A DNA stretch of 64,000 nt from Alsobacter soli (GTDB lineage Bacteria > Pseudomonadota > Alphaproteobacteria > Rhizobiales > Beijerinckiaceae). The stretch's first letter is position 1. Each line of letters starts with the position of its first letter. The translations under genes and the position numbers were made by a program. Positions 44,802 to 53,554 of this stretch are shown piece after piece. Below the pieces are notes generated by a model that searched no databases, was not told where the DNA came from, and worked only from the letters and a program-made list of their open reading frames with translations. Location of the stretch: positions 42,529-106,528 of the forward strand of contig NZ_PVZS01000016.1 of the NCBI RefSeq assembly GCF_003004785.1. The letters run 5' to 3'.

Positions 44802-45845
44802 TCAGTGCCAGGTCGGCAGCGTCTGGAGGCCGCCCTTGTCGTAGAGGTTGTTCATGCCGCGCGGCAGGCCCAGGCCTTTTGCGCCGAAGCTCGCCTCATA
44901 GACCTCGCCATAGTTGCCGATGTCCTTGACGATGCGCTTCGCCCACTCGTTGTCGACGCCCAGCAGCTTGCCGAAGTCGCCTTCGAGCCCGAAGAAACGG
45001 CGCACGTCCGGGTTGCTGGGGTTCTGCGCCATCTGGTCGGCGTTGGCCTTGGTGATGCCCAGCACCTCGGCCTCCAGCATGGAGTAGTGGACCCACCGCA
45101 CGAGCCGGGTCCAGGCCTCGTCGCCCCCTCGCGTGAGCGGCCCGATCGGCTGCAGTCCGCCGATGGTCTCGGGGATGAAGATCCAGTCGGCCGGCGTCTT
45201 CATGGTCGAGCGCGCCGCCGCGACCGAACCGCCGTCATCCGTGTAGCCGTCGCAACGACCCGAGTCCGCGGCCGCGAAGGCCTCCTCCGGCTTCTCGAAC
45301 AGCAGCGTCTTGATCTCGATGCCGTTGGCCCGGTTGTAGTCCGCGATGTTGGTCTCCAGCGTGGTGCCGGTCAGCACGCAGATGGTGGCGCCGTTGAGCT
45401 CCTTGAGATGCCCCACGCCCAGGTTCTTGCGAACCATGAAGGTCTGGCCCGTGAAGAAGTTCACCGCCGGCAGCTCAAGCCCGAGCGCCGTGTTGCGCAG
45501 AAAGCTGTGCTCCGAGTCGCGGATCAGCACGTCGATCTCGCCCGACTTGAGCACGGAGAAGCGCTCCTTGGAGGTGAGGCCGATGTACTTCACCTTCTTG
45601 GGCGACCCGACCACCGCGTCGGCGATCGCCCGGCAGAGCGACACGTCCAGCCCCTGCCACTCGCCGGAGCTGTCCTGGTAGGCGTAGCCGGGGATGCCCG
45701 TGTCGATGCCGCAGATCAGCTGGCCGCGCTTCTTCACCGCGTCCAGGGTGGGACTGGAGACCTGCGCCCAGGCCGACCCCGCCCCCATCCAGAGCCCAGC
45801 GGCCGCCACAAGGGCCGCGCTCAACGCTTTCCTCAACGTGCTCAT
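44802..45845 (-). CDS. aapJ: General L-amino acid-binding protein (AapJ-like)
   Basis: This 347-aa periplasmic protein has a signal peptide (cleavage after AWA, about residue 27) and the AapJ/BztA features: KKRGQLICGIDTGIPGYAYQD and DSGRCDGYTDDGGSVAAARS. Aap systems import a wide range of L-amino acids in rhizobia. The gene order J-Q-M is normal, but the ATPase gene aapP is replaced here by an RraA-family gene. Confidence 0.92.
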   Translation of the reverse strand: MSTLRKALSAALVAAAGLWMGAGSAWAQVSSPTLDAVKKRGQLICGIDTGIPGYAYQDSSGEWQGLDVSLCRAIADAVVGSPKKVKYIGLTSKERFSVLKSGEIDVLIRDSEHSFLRNTALGLELPAVNFFTGQTFMVRKNLGVGHLKELNGATICVLTGTTLETNIADYNRANGIEIKTLLFEKPEEAFAAADSGRCDGYTDDGGSVAAARSTMKTPADWIFIPETIGGLQPIGPLTRGGDEAWTRLVRWVHYSMLEAEVLGITKANADQMAQNPSNPDVRRFFGLEGDFGKLLGVDNEWAKRIVKDIGNYGEVYEASFGAKGLGLPRGMNNLYDKGGLQTLPTWH

Positions 45846-45893
45846 TGCCTGACCCCTTCCCTGCTCGTTGCGGCCAAGCCTTTTCTTGCTCCC

Positions 45894-46841
45894 TCAGGGG
45901 AGTTCCACGGCGGCTTGGTCGTAGTCGACCGGCTCGGCGAGCCATCCCTCCTTGCGCTTGCGCCAGTAGGTTTCGCGCAAGCGCTCGGCCATGGGGCCGG
46001 GCCGGTCATTTCCTAGGATGCGCCCGTCCAGCCGCGTCACCGGGACGATCCCGCCGGCGGTGCCGGTCACGAAGATCTCGTCCGCCTCGCGCAGCTCCGC
46101 GACAGGCACCTTCCGCACTTCGCAGGGAATGCCGAGTTCCCGGCACAGGTCGATGGCCGAAAGGCGGCTGATCCCCTCCAGCACGTTCCTGTCCGGCGTG
46201 GCGACCACGCCGTTGGTGACGCAGAACACGTTGTAGCCCGGGCCCTCGGTGACGTTGCCCTCAAGGTCGAGGAGGATCGGGTTGTCCGCCCCCTTCTCCT
46301 CCGCCTCGAACAGGGCCGCGGTCATGTCCGCCCAGTGGAAGTTCTTGGCCCGCGCGTCGACGCAAACGTCCGGAATGCGCGGCGTCGAGGCGACGATCAT
46401 GTGCGCGCCGCGCTCGATAACGTCCGGCTTCATCACCCAGACATAGGGAATCGCGAAGGCGGCGATGTAGCTGCGGGCGTTTACCGGATGGTAGCGCTGG
46501 TCCGGCCGGGGCCGCCCACGCATGCAGTCCATCGCCACATAAGCCTCCCGCAGTCCGGTCAGGGCCACGAGGCGGTGCAGCATGCGGCGGATGTCGGCGT
46601 CGCTCTCGCGCGGGGCGAATCGCATCAGGTCCATGGACGCCCGGAAGCGCCGCAGATGGTCATCGAGCCGGAAGAAGGCGCCGTCCCAGACGCTCACGAC
46701 GTCATAGGTGACGTCCGATCGCCTGTAGCCCCAATCGGTGATCGGGATCCTGGCGTCCGCGATCGGCATGAAGGCGCCGTCGAGGTAGGCTGCTCCTGCA
46801 GACCAGTCCACGGCCTGCGGATGGGGAACCTGCACCGTCAT
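45894..46841 (-). CDS. Class IV aminotransferase (branched-chain/D-amino acid aminotransferase family)
   Basis: This 315-aa PLP enzyme belongs to fold type IV. The segment VDARAKNFHWADMTAALFEA (about residues 180-199) holds the expected Schiff-base lysine, and GNVTEGPGYNVFCV is the conserved cofactor-phosphate region. Family members act on branched-chain L-amino acids, D-amino acids or aminodeoxychorismate. As first gene of the aapJQM/RraA operon it probably deaminates the imported amino acid. ATG 46841 follows a GGGAGG site. Confidence 0.88.
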   Translation of the reverse strand: MTVQVPHPQAVDWSAGAAYLDGAFMPIADARIPITDWGYRRSDVTYDVVSVWDGAFFRLDDHLRRFRASMDLMRFAPRESDADIRRMLHRLVALTGLREAYVAMDCMRGRPRPDQRYHPVNARSYIAAFAIPYVWVMKPDVIERGAHMIVASTPRIPDVCVDARAKNFHWADMTAALFEAEEKGADNPILLDLEGNVTEGPGYNVFCVTNGVVATPDRNVLEGISRLSAIDLCRELGIPCEVRKVPVAELREADEIFVTGTAGGIVPVTRLDGRILGNDRPGPMAERLRETYWRKRKEGWLAEPVDYDQAAVELP

Positions 46842-47256
46842 CGCAGAGCCTCCCGGCCCAGCCCGGGGGCGGCTGGTTGCAGGCCTATTTCCCTGCAATC
46901 GCGCAGCTTGAGTCAAGCTGATTTGAAGAGCGTAGCGGCGCCCTCCCGGGCATCACGCAGCTTCATCTCGCGGCGCCCCGCGGATCTTGCGGTTTGCGCA
47001 GCGCCGACCGGCGTAATTCCATCGCGCGCTCAACTTGCGCCAGCCCGAGAGTTACCATCGCTGCATCAAGCCGGTCAGCGCCCGCTTCCCACTTGGCGCT
47101 TCGCAGTGGCCGGAGCGGGCGAGCGGCGAGCGCTCACACTCATCGGTAGCGGCGCGCCTCTCGGGACAATCCGGGAGCGTGTCGCCGATCCAGCTTGCTG
47201 AACCCCCTCGCCTCTGATAGCTGGTCGACTAGTCGTCGAAGACTGGGAGAGAAACG
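46842..47256. promoter_or_regulatory. 415-bp divergent intergenic region
   Basis: The gap separates the aminotransferase-led operon (minus) from the TRAP/uxu operon (plus). I find no open frame that looks real. It contains two palindromes near 46877-46920 on the aminotransferase side and a near-palindrome CTGGTCGACTAG at 47221-47232, which could be a GntR-type site 24 bp upstream of dctP. Confidence 0.6.
46877..46920. promoter_or_regulatory. Two adjacent palindromes upstream of aminotransferase operon
   Basis: TTGCAGG-N8-CCTGCAA lies at 46877-46898 and CAGCTTGAGTCAAGCTG, perfect with 8-bp arms, at 46904-46920. They are 36-79 bp upstream of the aminotransferase ATG. They look like regulator sites, but no regulator gene belongs to this operon. 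Confidence 0.55.
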
Positions 47257-48273
47257 ATGGCCAGAGGGTTGACCCGCCGCGAGTTCGGCGCGGGCGTGCT
47301 TGGGCTCGCAGCATTCACAGGGGCCGGAATGCGCGTGAGCTTCGCTCAAAGCGCCAAATACAAGCTGCGGTACGGGACGGCGTTCCCCGCCGACCATCCG
47401 GGCGTGGCGCGGATCCAGGAAGCCGCCAAGGCGATCGCGACAGAGACGAACGGGACCGTGGACCTGCAGGTCTATCCGAACAGCCAACTCGGCAGCGAGC
47501 CGGACATGTTCTCCCAGACCCGCTCCGGCGCGCTCGATTTCATGTCCACCTCGGGCGTGAACCAGACGGTCGTGCCGGTCGGCGGCATCAACGCCGTGGC
47601 CTTCGCCTTCGAGGACTACAGCAAGGTCTGGGCGGCGATGGACGGCGAGCTCGGCAATCATGTGCGCGAGCAGTTCGGCAAGGCCGGCCTCTACGTCTTC
47701 CCGAAGATGCTGGACAACGGCTACCGGAACATCACGTCGAGCGCGAAGCCGGTGAACGGGCCCGAGGACCTGAAGGGCTTCAAGATCCGCGTGCCCGGCA
47801 ACCAGCTCTGGGTCACCATGTTCAAGGCGCTCGGCGCCGCGCCGACCCCTATCAACTTCGGCGAACTCTACGCCGCCCTGCAGACGCATGTCGTTGACGG
47901 CCAGGAGAACCCGCTGGCCCTCATCAGCAGCGCCAAGCTCTACGAAGTGCAGAAATACATCGCGCTCAGCGGGCACATGTGGGACGGCCACCACATCTTC
48001 ACCAACGGCAAGAAGTGGGCGGCCATGCCGGAGGAGATCAAGGCCGTGATCTCCAAGCGCCTGACCGAGGCGGCGGTCCGCGAGCGGGCCGATATCGTGG
48101 CCCTGAACGACAAGCTGGTCGAGACCCTGACAGCCGCCGGCGCGGTGTTCAACAAGCCCGAAAAGAAGCCGTTCCGCGACGTGCTCAGCAGCGCTGGCTA
48201 CTACACGGAGTGGAAGAGCAAGTTCGGCGAGGAGCCCTGGGCTCTTCTCGAGAAATACGCAGGCAAGCTCTGA
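47257..48273 (+). CDS. TRAP transporter substrate-binding protein (DctP family)
   Basis: This 338-aa periplasmic receptor has a twin-arginine signal (TRREFGAGVLGLAAF) and the DctP fold. LKGFKIRVPGNQLWVTMFKALGAAPTPI (about residues 165-190) contains the conserved arginine that binds the ligand carboxylate, and GELYAALQTHVVDGQENP is family-typical. It works with the QM permease next to it. The downstream uxu-type genes suggest a hexuronate or aldonate ligand (inference). GGGAGAG precedes the ATG. Confidence 0.9.
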   Translation: MARGLTRREFGAGVLGLAAFTGAGMRVSFAQSAKYKLRYGTAFPADHPGVARIQEAAKAIATETNGTVDLQVYPNSQLGSEPDMFSQTRSGALDFMSTSGVNQTVVPVGGINAVAFAFEDYSKVWAAMDGELGNHVREQFGKAGLYVFPKMLDNGYRNITSSAKPVNGPEDLKGFKIRVPGNQLWVTMFKALGAAPTPINFGELYAALQTHVVDGQENPLALISSAKLYEVQKYIALSGHMWDGHHIFTNGKKWAAMPEEIKAVISKRLTEAAVRERADIVALNDKLVETLTAAGAVFNKPEKKPFRDVLSSAGYYTEWKSKFGEEPWALLEKYAGKL

Positions 48274-48341
48274 AGTTCGCGCGCCGCGGGGCAGCGGTCC
48301 CGCGGCGCCGCGCTCGACCTTCCAACTGAACGGACCAGATC

Positions 48342-50231
48342 ATGAAGGCCACGGCTCACGCCGCCGCCGTCGCAGGTGGCCCCGCCATTCAACCGGTCTC
48401 CGCCCTTGCGCGGGCGGCGCGGGCGGTTGACCGCGCAGTGACGCACGCCGTCGAGTTCATGGCGGCCTGCGCCCTTGTGGCCGAGGTCGTGATCCTTGGC
48501 TGGAGCACGACGGCCCGCTACGTCTTCGGCGATCCGCTGGCCTGGTCCGACGAACTCGCCACGATGGTGTTCCTCTGGCTCGCGATGCTCGGGTCCGTCA
48601 TTGCGCTCCGCCGTGGCGAGCACATGCGGCTCACAGCCTTCGTGAGGGGGCTCTCCCCCGAAGCCCGGGGCTGGCTCGACGCCATCGGCATGACCCTGGT
48701 GTCCTTTGTCCTAATCGCCCTCATTCCGGCCAGCATCGACCGGTTCCACGAGGTGAACGACGGGCTTTCCCCTGTTCTGCAGATCAACGAAGGATACCGC
48801 AGCGCAGCCACCATCGCGGGTTGCGTGCTGATGCTGGTCACCGCGCTCACTTCGCTCCTGCGCGTCGCCAACCTGCGCCAGGTAGCGGGCGCGGTCGTCC
48901 TCGTGGCGGTCGCGTTGGCCGTGCTGTTGCGCTTCGCCGAGGTCATTGAGGACCTGGGCAACGCCAACCTTCTGATCTTCTTCGTTGGCTTCGTCGCCTT
49001 CTCCATCGTCATCGGCATGCCGATCGCCTTCGCGTTCCTGGTGGGGACGGTCGGCTTCATCGCTTTCGCGACCTCGATCCCGACCTCCATCGTGCCGAGC
49101 CGGATGGAGGAAGGAATGTCGCACCTCATCCTGCTCGCCGTTCCCCTGTTCATCCTGCTCGGAGCCTTCATCGAGCTCGCCGGCCTGGCCCGGACTATGA
49201 TCGCCTTCCTGGTCTCGCTGATCGGGCATTTCCGGGGCGGGCTGCAATACGTGCTGCTCGGCGCCATGTACCTCGTCTCGGGCATCTCCGGCGCCAAGGC
49301 CGCCGACATGGCGGCGATCGCCCCCACCCTGTTCCCCGAGATGGTGAAGCGCGGCAACCGCGAGGGCGACCTTACCTCCCTGTTGTCCGCGTCCGCGGTG
49401 ATGTCGGAGACTATCCCGCCGAGCATCGTCCTGATCACGGTCGGGTCTGTGACCGGCGTCTCCATCGCGGCGCTGTTCACCGGTGGCCTGATGCCCGCCG
49501 TGGTCGGCATGATCGCGCTGTCTGCGGTCGTGTTCAGGCAGACGCGGTCCGAGGACGTCTCGCAGGCGCCGCGCTTCAGCTGGAAGGAGCGCGGCCGGCT
49601 GTTCCTCATCGCCATCCCCGGCCTGGGTCTGCCCATCGTGATCCGCTCGGCCGTGGTCGAGGGCGTCGCCACCGCGACCGAGGTCTCGACCATTGGCATC
49701 ATCTACACGGTCGTGATCGGCGTGCTGGTCTACCGGCAGTTCGATTGGCGGCGCGTGTACCCGATCCTGGTGGAGACGGCCTCCCTGTCGGGCGCGATCC
49801 TGCTCGTGGTCGGCGCGGCCACCGCGATGGCCTGGGCTCTCACGCAGTCCGGCTTCTCCCGCCAGCTTGTCGAACTCATGTCCATCGTGCCGGGCGGCAA
49901 GATCGGGTTCCTGCTCATCTCGGCGCTCGCCTTCATCATTCTCGGCAGCGTGCTGGAAGGGGTGCCGGCGATCGTGCTGTTCGGGCCCCTGCTGTTCCCG
50001 ATCGCCATCGCGATGGGAGTCCATCCCGTCCACTACGCCATCGTGGCGGTGTTCGCGATGGGCTTCGGGCTGTTCACGCCACCCTTTGGGGTGGGCTTCT
50101 ACCTGGCCTGCGCCATCGGCCGCGTCTCGCCGGACGTCGCCATCAAGTCGGTCTGGCCGCATCTGGCGGCGCTGCTGGTCGCACTCTTGCTCATCACCCT
50201 GATCCCGTGGATCTCGATCGGGTTTTTGTGA
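48342..50231 (+). CDS. TRAP transporter fused permease (DctQM)
   Basis: This 629-aa inner-membrane protein fuses the four-helix DctQ subunit (about residues 25-175, with DELATMVFLWLAMLGS) to the large DctM subunit (about 200-625, with MSETIPPSIVLI). It uses the sodium gradient to bring in a carboxylate delivered by DctP. It lies 68 bp after the receptor gene and ends 10 bp before the GntR gene. Confidence 0.92.
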   Translation: MKATAHAAAVAGGPAIQPVSALARAARAVDRAVTHAVEFMAACALVAEVVILGWSTTARYVFGDPLAWSDELATMVFLWLAMLGSVIALRRGEHMRLTAFVRGLSPEARGWLDAIGMTLVSFVLIALIPASIDRFHEVNDGLSPVLQINEGYRSAATIAGCVLMLVTALTSLLRVANLRQVAGAVVLVAVALAVLLRFAEVIEDLGNANLLIFFVGFVAFSIVIGMPIAFAFLVGTVGFIAFATSIPTSIVPSRMEEGMSHLILLAVPLFILLGAFIELAGLARTMIAFLVSLIGHFRGGLQYVLLGAMYLVSGISGAKAADMAAIAPTLFPEMVKRGNREGDLTSLLSASAVMSETIPPSIVLITVGSVTGVSIAALFTGGLMPAVVGMIALSAVVFRQTRSEDVSQAPRFSWKERGRLFLIAIPGLGLPIVIRSAVVEGVATATEVSTIGIIYTVVIGVLVYRQFDWRRVYPILVETASLSGAILLVVGAATAMAWALTQSGFSRQLVELMSIVPGGKIGFLLISALAFIILGSVLEGVPAIVLFGPLLFPIAIAMGVHPVHYAIVAVFAMGFGLFTPPFGVGFYLACAIGRVSPDVAIKSVWPHLAALLVALLLITLIPWISIGFL

Positions 50232-50241
50232 GGGCTGAGCC

Positions 50242-50937
50242 ATGGCTTACAGAACCGCTTCCACACTGGTCGCCGGCGATCCGGAGCTCCAATCCGTCAG
50301 GGGAATCTACGCCCAGCTGCGCGGGGAGATCGTCACGCTTCAGCTGGCGCCAGGCGCCAAGCTTTCCGAAAACGAGCTTGCTGCCCGTTTCGGCACCAGC
50401 CGGGCGCCCGTGCGCGAGGCGCTGATCCGCCTGGCCGAGGAAGGGCTGATCACGGTTAGGCCGCAGCGCGGCAGTTTCGTCAGCCGCATCTCGCTGAAAG
50501 CCATGGAGCGAGCCCGTTTCACGCGGGAGGCGCTGGAGGTTGCGATCGTTCGCCGTGCAGCGGAAATCGGGATCACCCCGGCATGGCTGAAGCAGTTCGA
50601 GAAGGCTCTCGCCGGCCAGCGCGAGGCCGAGGCGGATCCGGCGAGTTTCACGGACTACGACGACCAGTTCCACCGGACTTTCGCGGAGGCGGCCGGCCTC
50701 GAGGGAGTGTGGAGCACCATCGAGCGCGAGAAGGCGCAGTTCGATCGCATCCGCTTCCTCAGCCTGCCCCGGGTCACGCCCGTGGACGTCCTGATCGACC
50801 AGCACCGGGCGATCCTCGACGCGGTGGTTCACAAGGATCCGGTCGCGGCCGAAGCCATGATGCGACAGCACCTGTCAGAGGTGCTAACGGCCGCGGATCG
50901 CATCAAGGCCGAACATCCGGACCTGGTCCAGCCATAA
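50242..50937 (+). CDS. GntR family transcriptional regulator (FCD subfamily)
   Basis: This 231-aa regulator has an N-terminal winged HTH (about residues 10-75; ENELAARFGTSRAPVREALI) and an FCD effector domain (about 85-215). It lies inside the TRAP/uxu operon and likely regulates it in response to a sugar acid, as UxuR/ExuR-type proteins do. CTGGTCGACTAG upstream of dctP is a possible but imperfect site. Confidence 0.9.
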   Translation: MAYRTASTLVAGDPELQSVRGIYAQLRGEIVTLQLAPGAKLSENELAARFGTSRAPVREALIRLAEEGLITVRPQRGSFVSRISLKAMERARFTREALEVAIVRRAAEIGITPAWLKQFEKALAGQREAEADPASFTDYDDQFHRTFAEAAGLEGVWSTIEREKAQFDRIRFLSLPRVTPVDVLIDQHRAILDAVVHKDPVAAEAMMRQHLSEVLTAADRIKAEHPDLVQP

Positions 50938-50999
50938 GGCGCCGTCCCCATCATTGGCTCTCTGCGCGTCCCCAAACATTCTCCTCAGGAACCGCCCTC

Positions 51000-52022
51000 A
51001 TGGTCGCAATCGCAGTGAAGACGCCCGGCGTGCTCGATCTCTTCGACCCGCCGGCAGGCGCCACGCCCGGGCCCGGCGAGGTGCGCCTCTCCGTCAAGCG
51101 AGCCGGCATCTGTGGGTCGGACATCCACATCTTCCACGGCTCGAACCCGTTTGCGAAGTACCCGAGGATCATCGGCCACGAGTTCGCCGGCCGCGTGACG
51201 GAGGTCGGGCCCGGAGTAACCGGGATCTCGGTCGGCGACCAGGTCGTGGCCGATCCCGTCGTGTCGTGCGGCGTCTGCTATCCCTGTCGTATCGGACGCT
51301 CAAACGTCTGTGGCAACCTCCAGGTGATCGGGGTCCACCGCGACGGCGGCTTCCGGGACGAGGTGGTCCTTCCCTCCGAGAATTGCGTGAAGGCGCCCAG
51401 CGAACTGCCCGCGGGCGTGGCCGCCCTGGCCGAGCCCTTCGCCGTGGCCGCCAACGTTTTGGCGCGCACCGGCGTCTCCGCGGAAGACGTCGTGATGATC
51501 TACGGCGCCGGCACGGTGGGCCTGACTGTCCTGCAGGTCGCCAAGCTGCATGGCGCGCGCGTCATCATCTCGGACATCGACGACAGCCGGCTGCAGCGCG
51601 CGCGCTCGTTCGGGGCGGACGCGACCCTCAACTCGAAGCGCGAGAGCGTGCCCGAGGCGGTCGCGTCTGAAAACGACGGCCTGGGTCCGACCGTGGTGAT
51701 CGACGGCGCAGGTCTTCCCGCTTTGCTCGAGGAGGCCTGCCGGATCGCGAGTCCGGCCGGGCGTATTGGCCTGCTGGGCTTCTCGCCCGCCCCCTGCAAC
51801 GTGAGCCAGCAGGAGATCGTGAAAAAGGAGCTGACGCTCGTCGGCTCGCGGCTTAACCGGCGCTTCATCCCGCAGGTCGTGCGCTGGCTCGCCGAGGGAC
51901 GGTTGCGGCCTGAGGCCATGATCACCCAGGTGTTCCCGGCCAGCCAGGCCCGCGCCGCATTCGAGCTGATCGAAAGCGATCCCAGCAGCACCATCAAGGT
52001 CCAGCTCGCGTTCGGCGAGTAG
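51000..52022 (+). CDS. Zinc-dependent alcohol dehydrogenase (RspB/L-gulonate 5-dehydrogenase-like)
   Basis: This 340-aa MDR enzyme has the catalytic-zinc ligands in GICGSDIH and GHEF, the structural-zinc cluster CGVCYPCRIGRSNVC (four Cys) and the NAD-binding motif GAGTVGLTVLQVA (about residue 165). Relatives include RspB and L-gulonate/L-idonate 5-dehydrogenases, commonly found beside mannonate dehydratase genes. It probably oxidises a sugar acid that then feeds through UxuB and UxuA. Confidence 0.88.
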   Translation: MVAIAVKTPGVLDLFDPPAGATPGPGEVRLSVKRAGICGSDIHIFHGSNPFAKYPRIIGHEFAGRVTEVGPGVTGISVGDQVVADPVVSCGVCYPCRIGRSNVCGNLQVIGVHRDGGFRDEVVLPSENCVKAPSELPAGVAALAEPFAVAANVLARTGVSAEDVVMIYGAGTVGLTVLQVAKLHGARVIISDIDDSRLQRARSFGADATLNSKRESVPEAVASENDGLGPTVVIDGAGLPALLEEACRIASPAGRIGLLGFSPAPCNVSQQEIVKKELTLVGSRLNRRFIPQVVRWLAEGRLRPEAMITQVFPASQARAAFELIESDPSSTIKVQLAFGE

Positions 52023-52034
52023 CGGAAGCCAGCC

Positions 52035-53525
52035 ATGCCCAACACTCGATTTCCGCGGCTATCGCCCGCAACCCTGGTGCAGGCGCGCCCGGGCGTGATC
52101 CTGCCCGGCTACGACCGCCAGAAGCTGCGCGTCGGCATCGTGCACCTCGGCCTCGGCGCCTTCGTGCGCGCCCACCAGCTGATCTACACGGACGAGGCGC
52201 TGGCGCAGGATTTCGGCCCATGGGGTTACGCCGGCGTCAGCCTGCAGCGGCCAGACCAGCGTGACCGCCTTGCTCCCCAGGACGGTCTCTACACGGCCCT
52301 GCAGCAGGATGGATCGGGCCTCAGGGCCCGCATCGTCGGCGCCCTCAAGGCCACCCTCGTGGCTCCCGAGAATCCGCAGGCCGTGGTCGGCGTCATGGCT
52401 GAACGCGATACGCGCATTGTCAGCCTCACAGTCACGGAGAAAGGTTACTGCCACGATCCGGCGACCGGGCGGCTGGACGAAACCCATCCGGACATCCGCC
52501 ACGACCTCGAGAACCCCGGCGCCCCACGCACGGCTATCGGCCTGATGGTGGCGGCCATGGAGCGGCGCCGCGCCGCCGGACTGGGCCCCTTCACGGCGCT
52601 GTGCTGCGACAACCTCCCGCACAACGGCCGGCTGGTATCCGCCCTCGTGCGTGACTTCGCCGCCCTGCGCGACGACGGGCTCGCGGCATGGATCGAGGCG
52701 CACGGCGCCTTTCCGTCCACCATGGTGGACCGCATCGTGCCCGCGACCACGGACGCCGACATCGATGCCGCCGCCGAGGCGACGGGGCTTCACGACGCCG
52801 GTCCGGTCACGCATGAGCCCTTCCGGCAATGGGTGATCGAGGACGTGTTCGTCGACGGCGCCCGGCCCCGCTGGGAGCTGGCCGGCGCGCAGATCGTATC
52901 GGACGTCGCGCCCTACGAGCACATGAAGCTCAGATTGCTGAACGGCTCGCACTCGGCGCTGGCCTACCTGGGCTATCTGGCCGGCCGTGAAACGATCGTG
53001 GACGCGGTGTCCGACCCGGCCCTGCGCGCCTTCGTGGCCGCGCTCTGGCGGGAAGAGATCATCCCGGTCGTCCCTGCCCCTGCAGGCGTCGATCTGCGGG
53101 GCTACGCGGACGACCTGCTGGCCCGCTTCTCCAACCCGGCGATCCGCCACCGTACCTGGCAGATAGCGATGGACGGCTCGCAGAAGCTGCCCCAGCGCAT
53201 CCTGTCCACGATTCGAGACCGCCTCGCCCAGGGGCTGCCGATCCCACGCCTGGCCCTAACCGTCGCGGCCTGGATTCGCTTCGTCGGCGGCGTGGACGAG
53301 GCCGGCCGCCCGATCGACGTCCGCGACCCCCTGGCCGCTCGCCTGCGAGACGCGCTCGACGCCGCCGGCGCCGATCCCGCGGCCCGCGTGCAGGCCGTCC
53401 TGCGTCAGAAGGCGGTCTTCGGGACGGACCTGCCGCAGTCGCAGCCTTTCATGCGAGCTGTCACGGACGCCTACGCCCGTCTGCTGGCGCACGGCGCCCG
53501 GTCGGCCGCCCAGGCGGCGGCCTGA
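52035..53525 (+). CDS. uxuB: Mannitol dehydrogenase family protein, probable fructuronate reductase
   Basis: This 496-aa polyol-specific long-chain dehydrogenase has an N-terminal NAD-binding region (GIVHLGLGAFVRAHQ, about residue 35) and the catalytic Lys-Asn-His set in MKLRLLNGSHSALAYLG (about residues 296-312). UxuB reduces D-fructuronate to D-mannonate. The directly following uxuA supports that role, though other family members oxidise mannitol or altronate. Confidence 0.87.
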   Translation: MPNTRFPRLSPATLVQARPGVILPGYDRQKLRVGIVHLGLGAFVRAHQLIYTDEALAQDFGPWGYAGVSLQRPDQRDRLAPQDGLYTALQQDGSGLRARIVGALKATLVAPENPQAVVGVMAERDTRIVSLTVTEKGYCHDPATGRLDETHPDIRHDLENPGAPRTAIGLMVAAMERRRAAGLGPFTALCCDNLPHNGRLVSALVRDFAALRDDGLAAWIEAHGAFPSTMVDRIVPATTDADIDAAAEATGLHDAGPVTHEPFRQWVIEDVFVDGARPRWELAGAQIVSDVAPYEHMKLRLLNGSHSALAYLGYLAGRETIVDAVSDPALRAFVAALWREEIIPVVPAPAGVDLRGYADDLLARFSNPAIRHRTWQIAMDGSQKLPQRILSTIRDRLAQGLPIPRLALTVAAWIRFVGGVDEAGRPIDVRDPLAARLRDALDAAGADPAARVQAVLRQKAVFGTDLPQSQPFMRAVTDAYARLLAHGARSAAQAAA

Positions 53526-53554
53526 ACCGCGCCACCATTTCGAGGAGTTGCCCG

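Noticed and set aside
47090..47110. Sigma-54-like promoter (TTGGCGCTTCGCA)
   Set aside because: The GG to GC spacing does not fit the required -24/-12 geometry.
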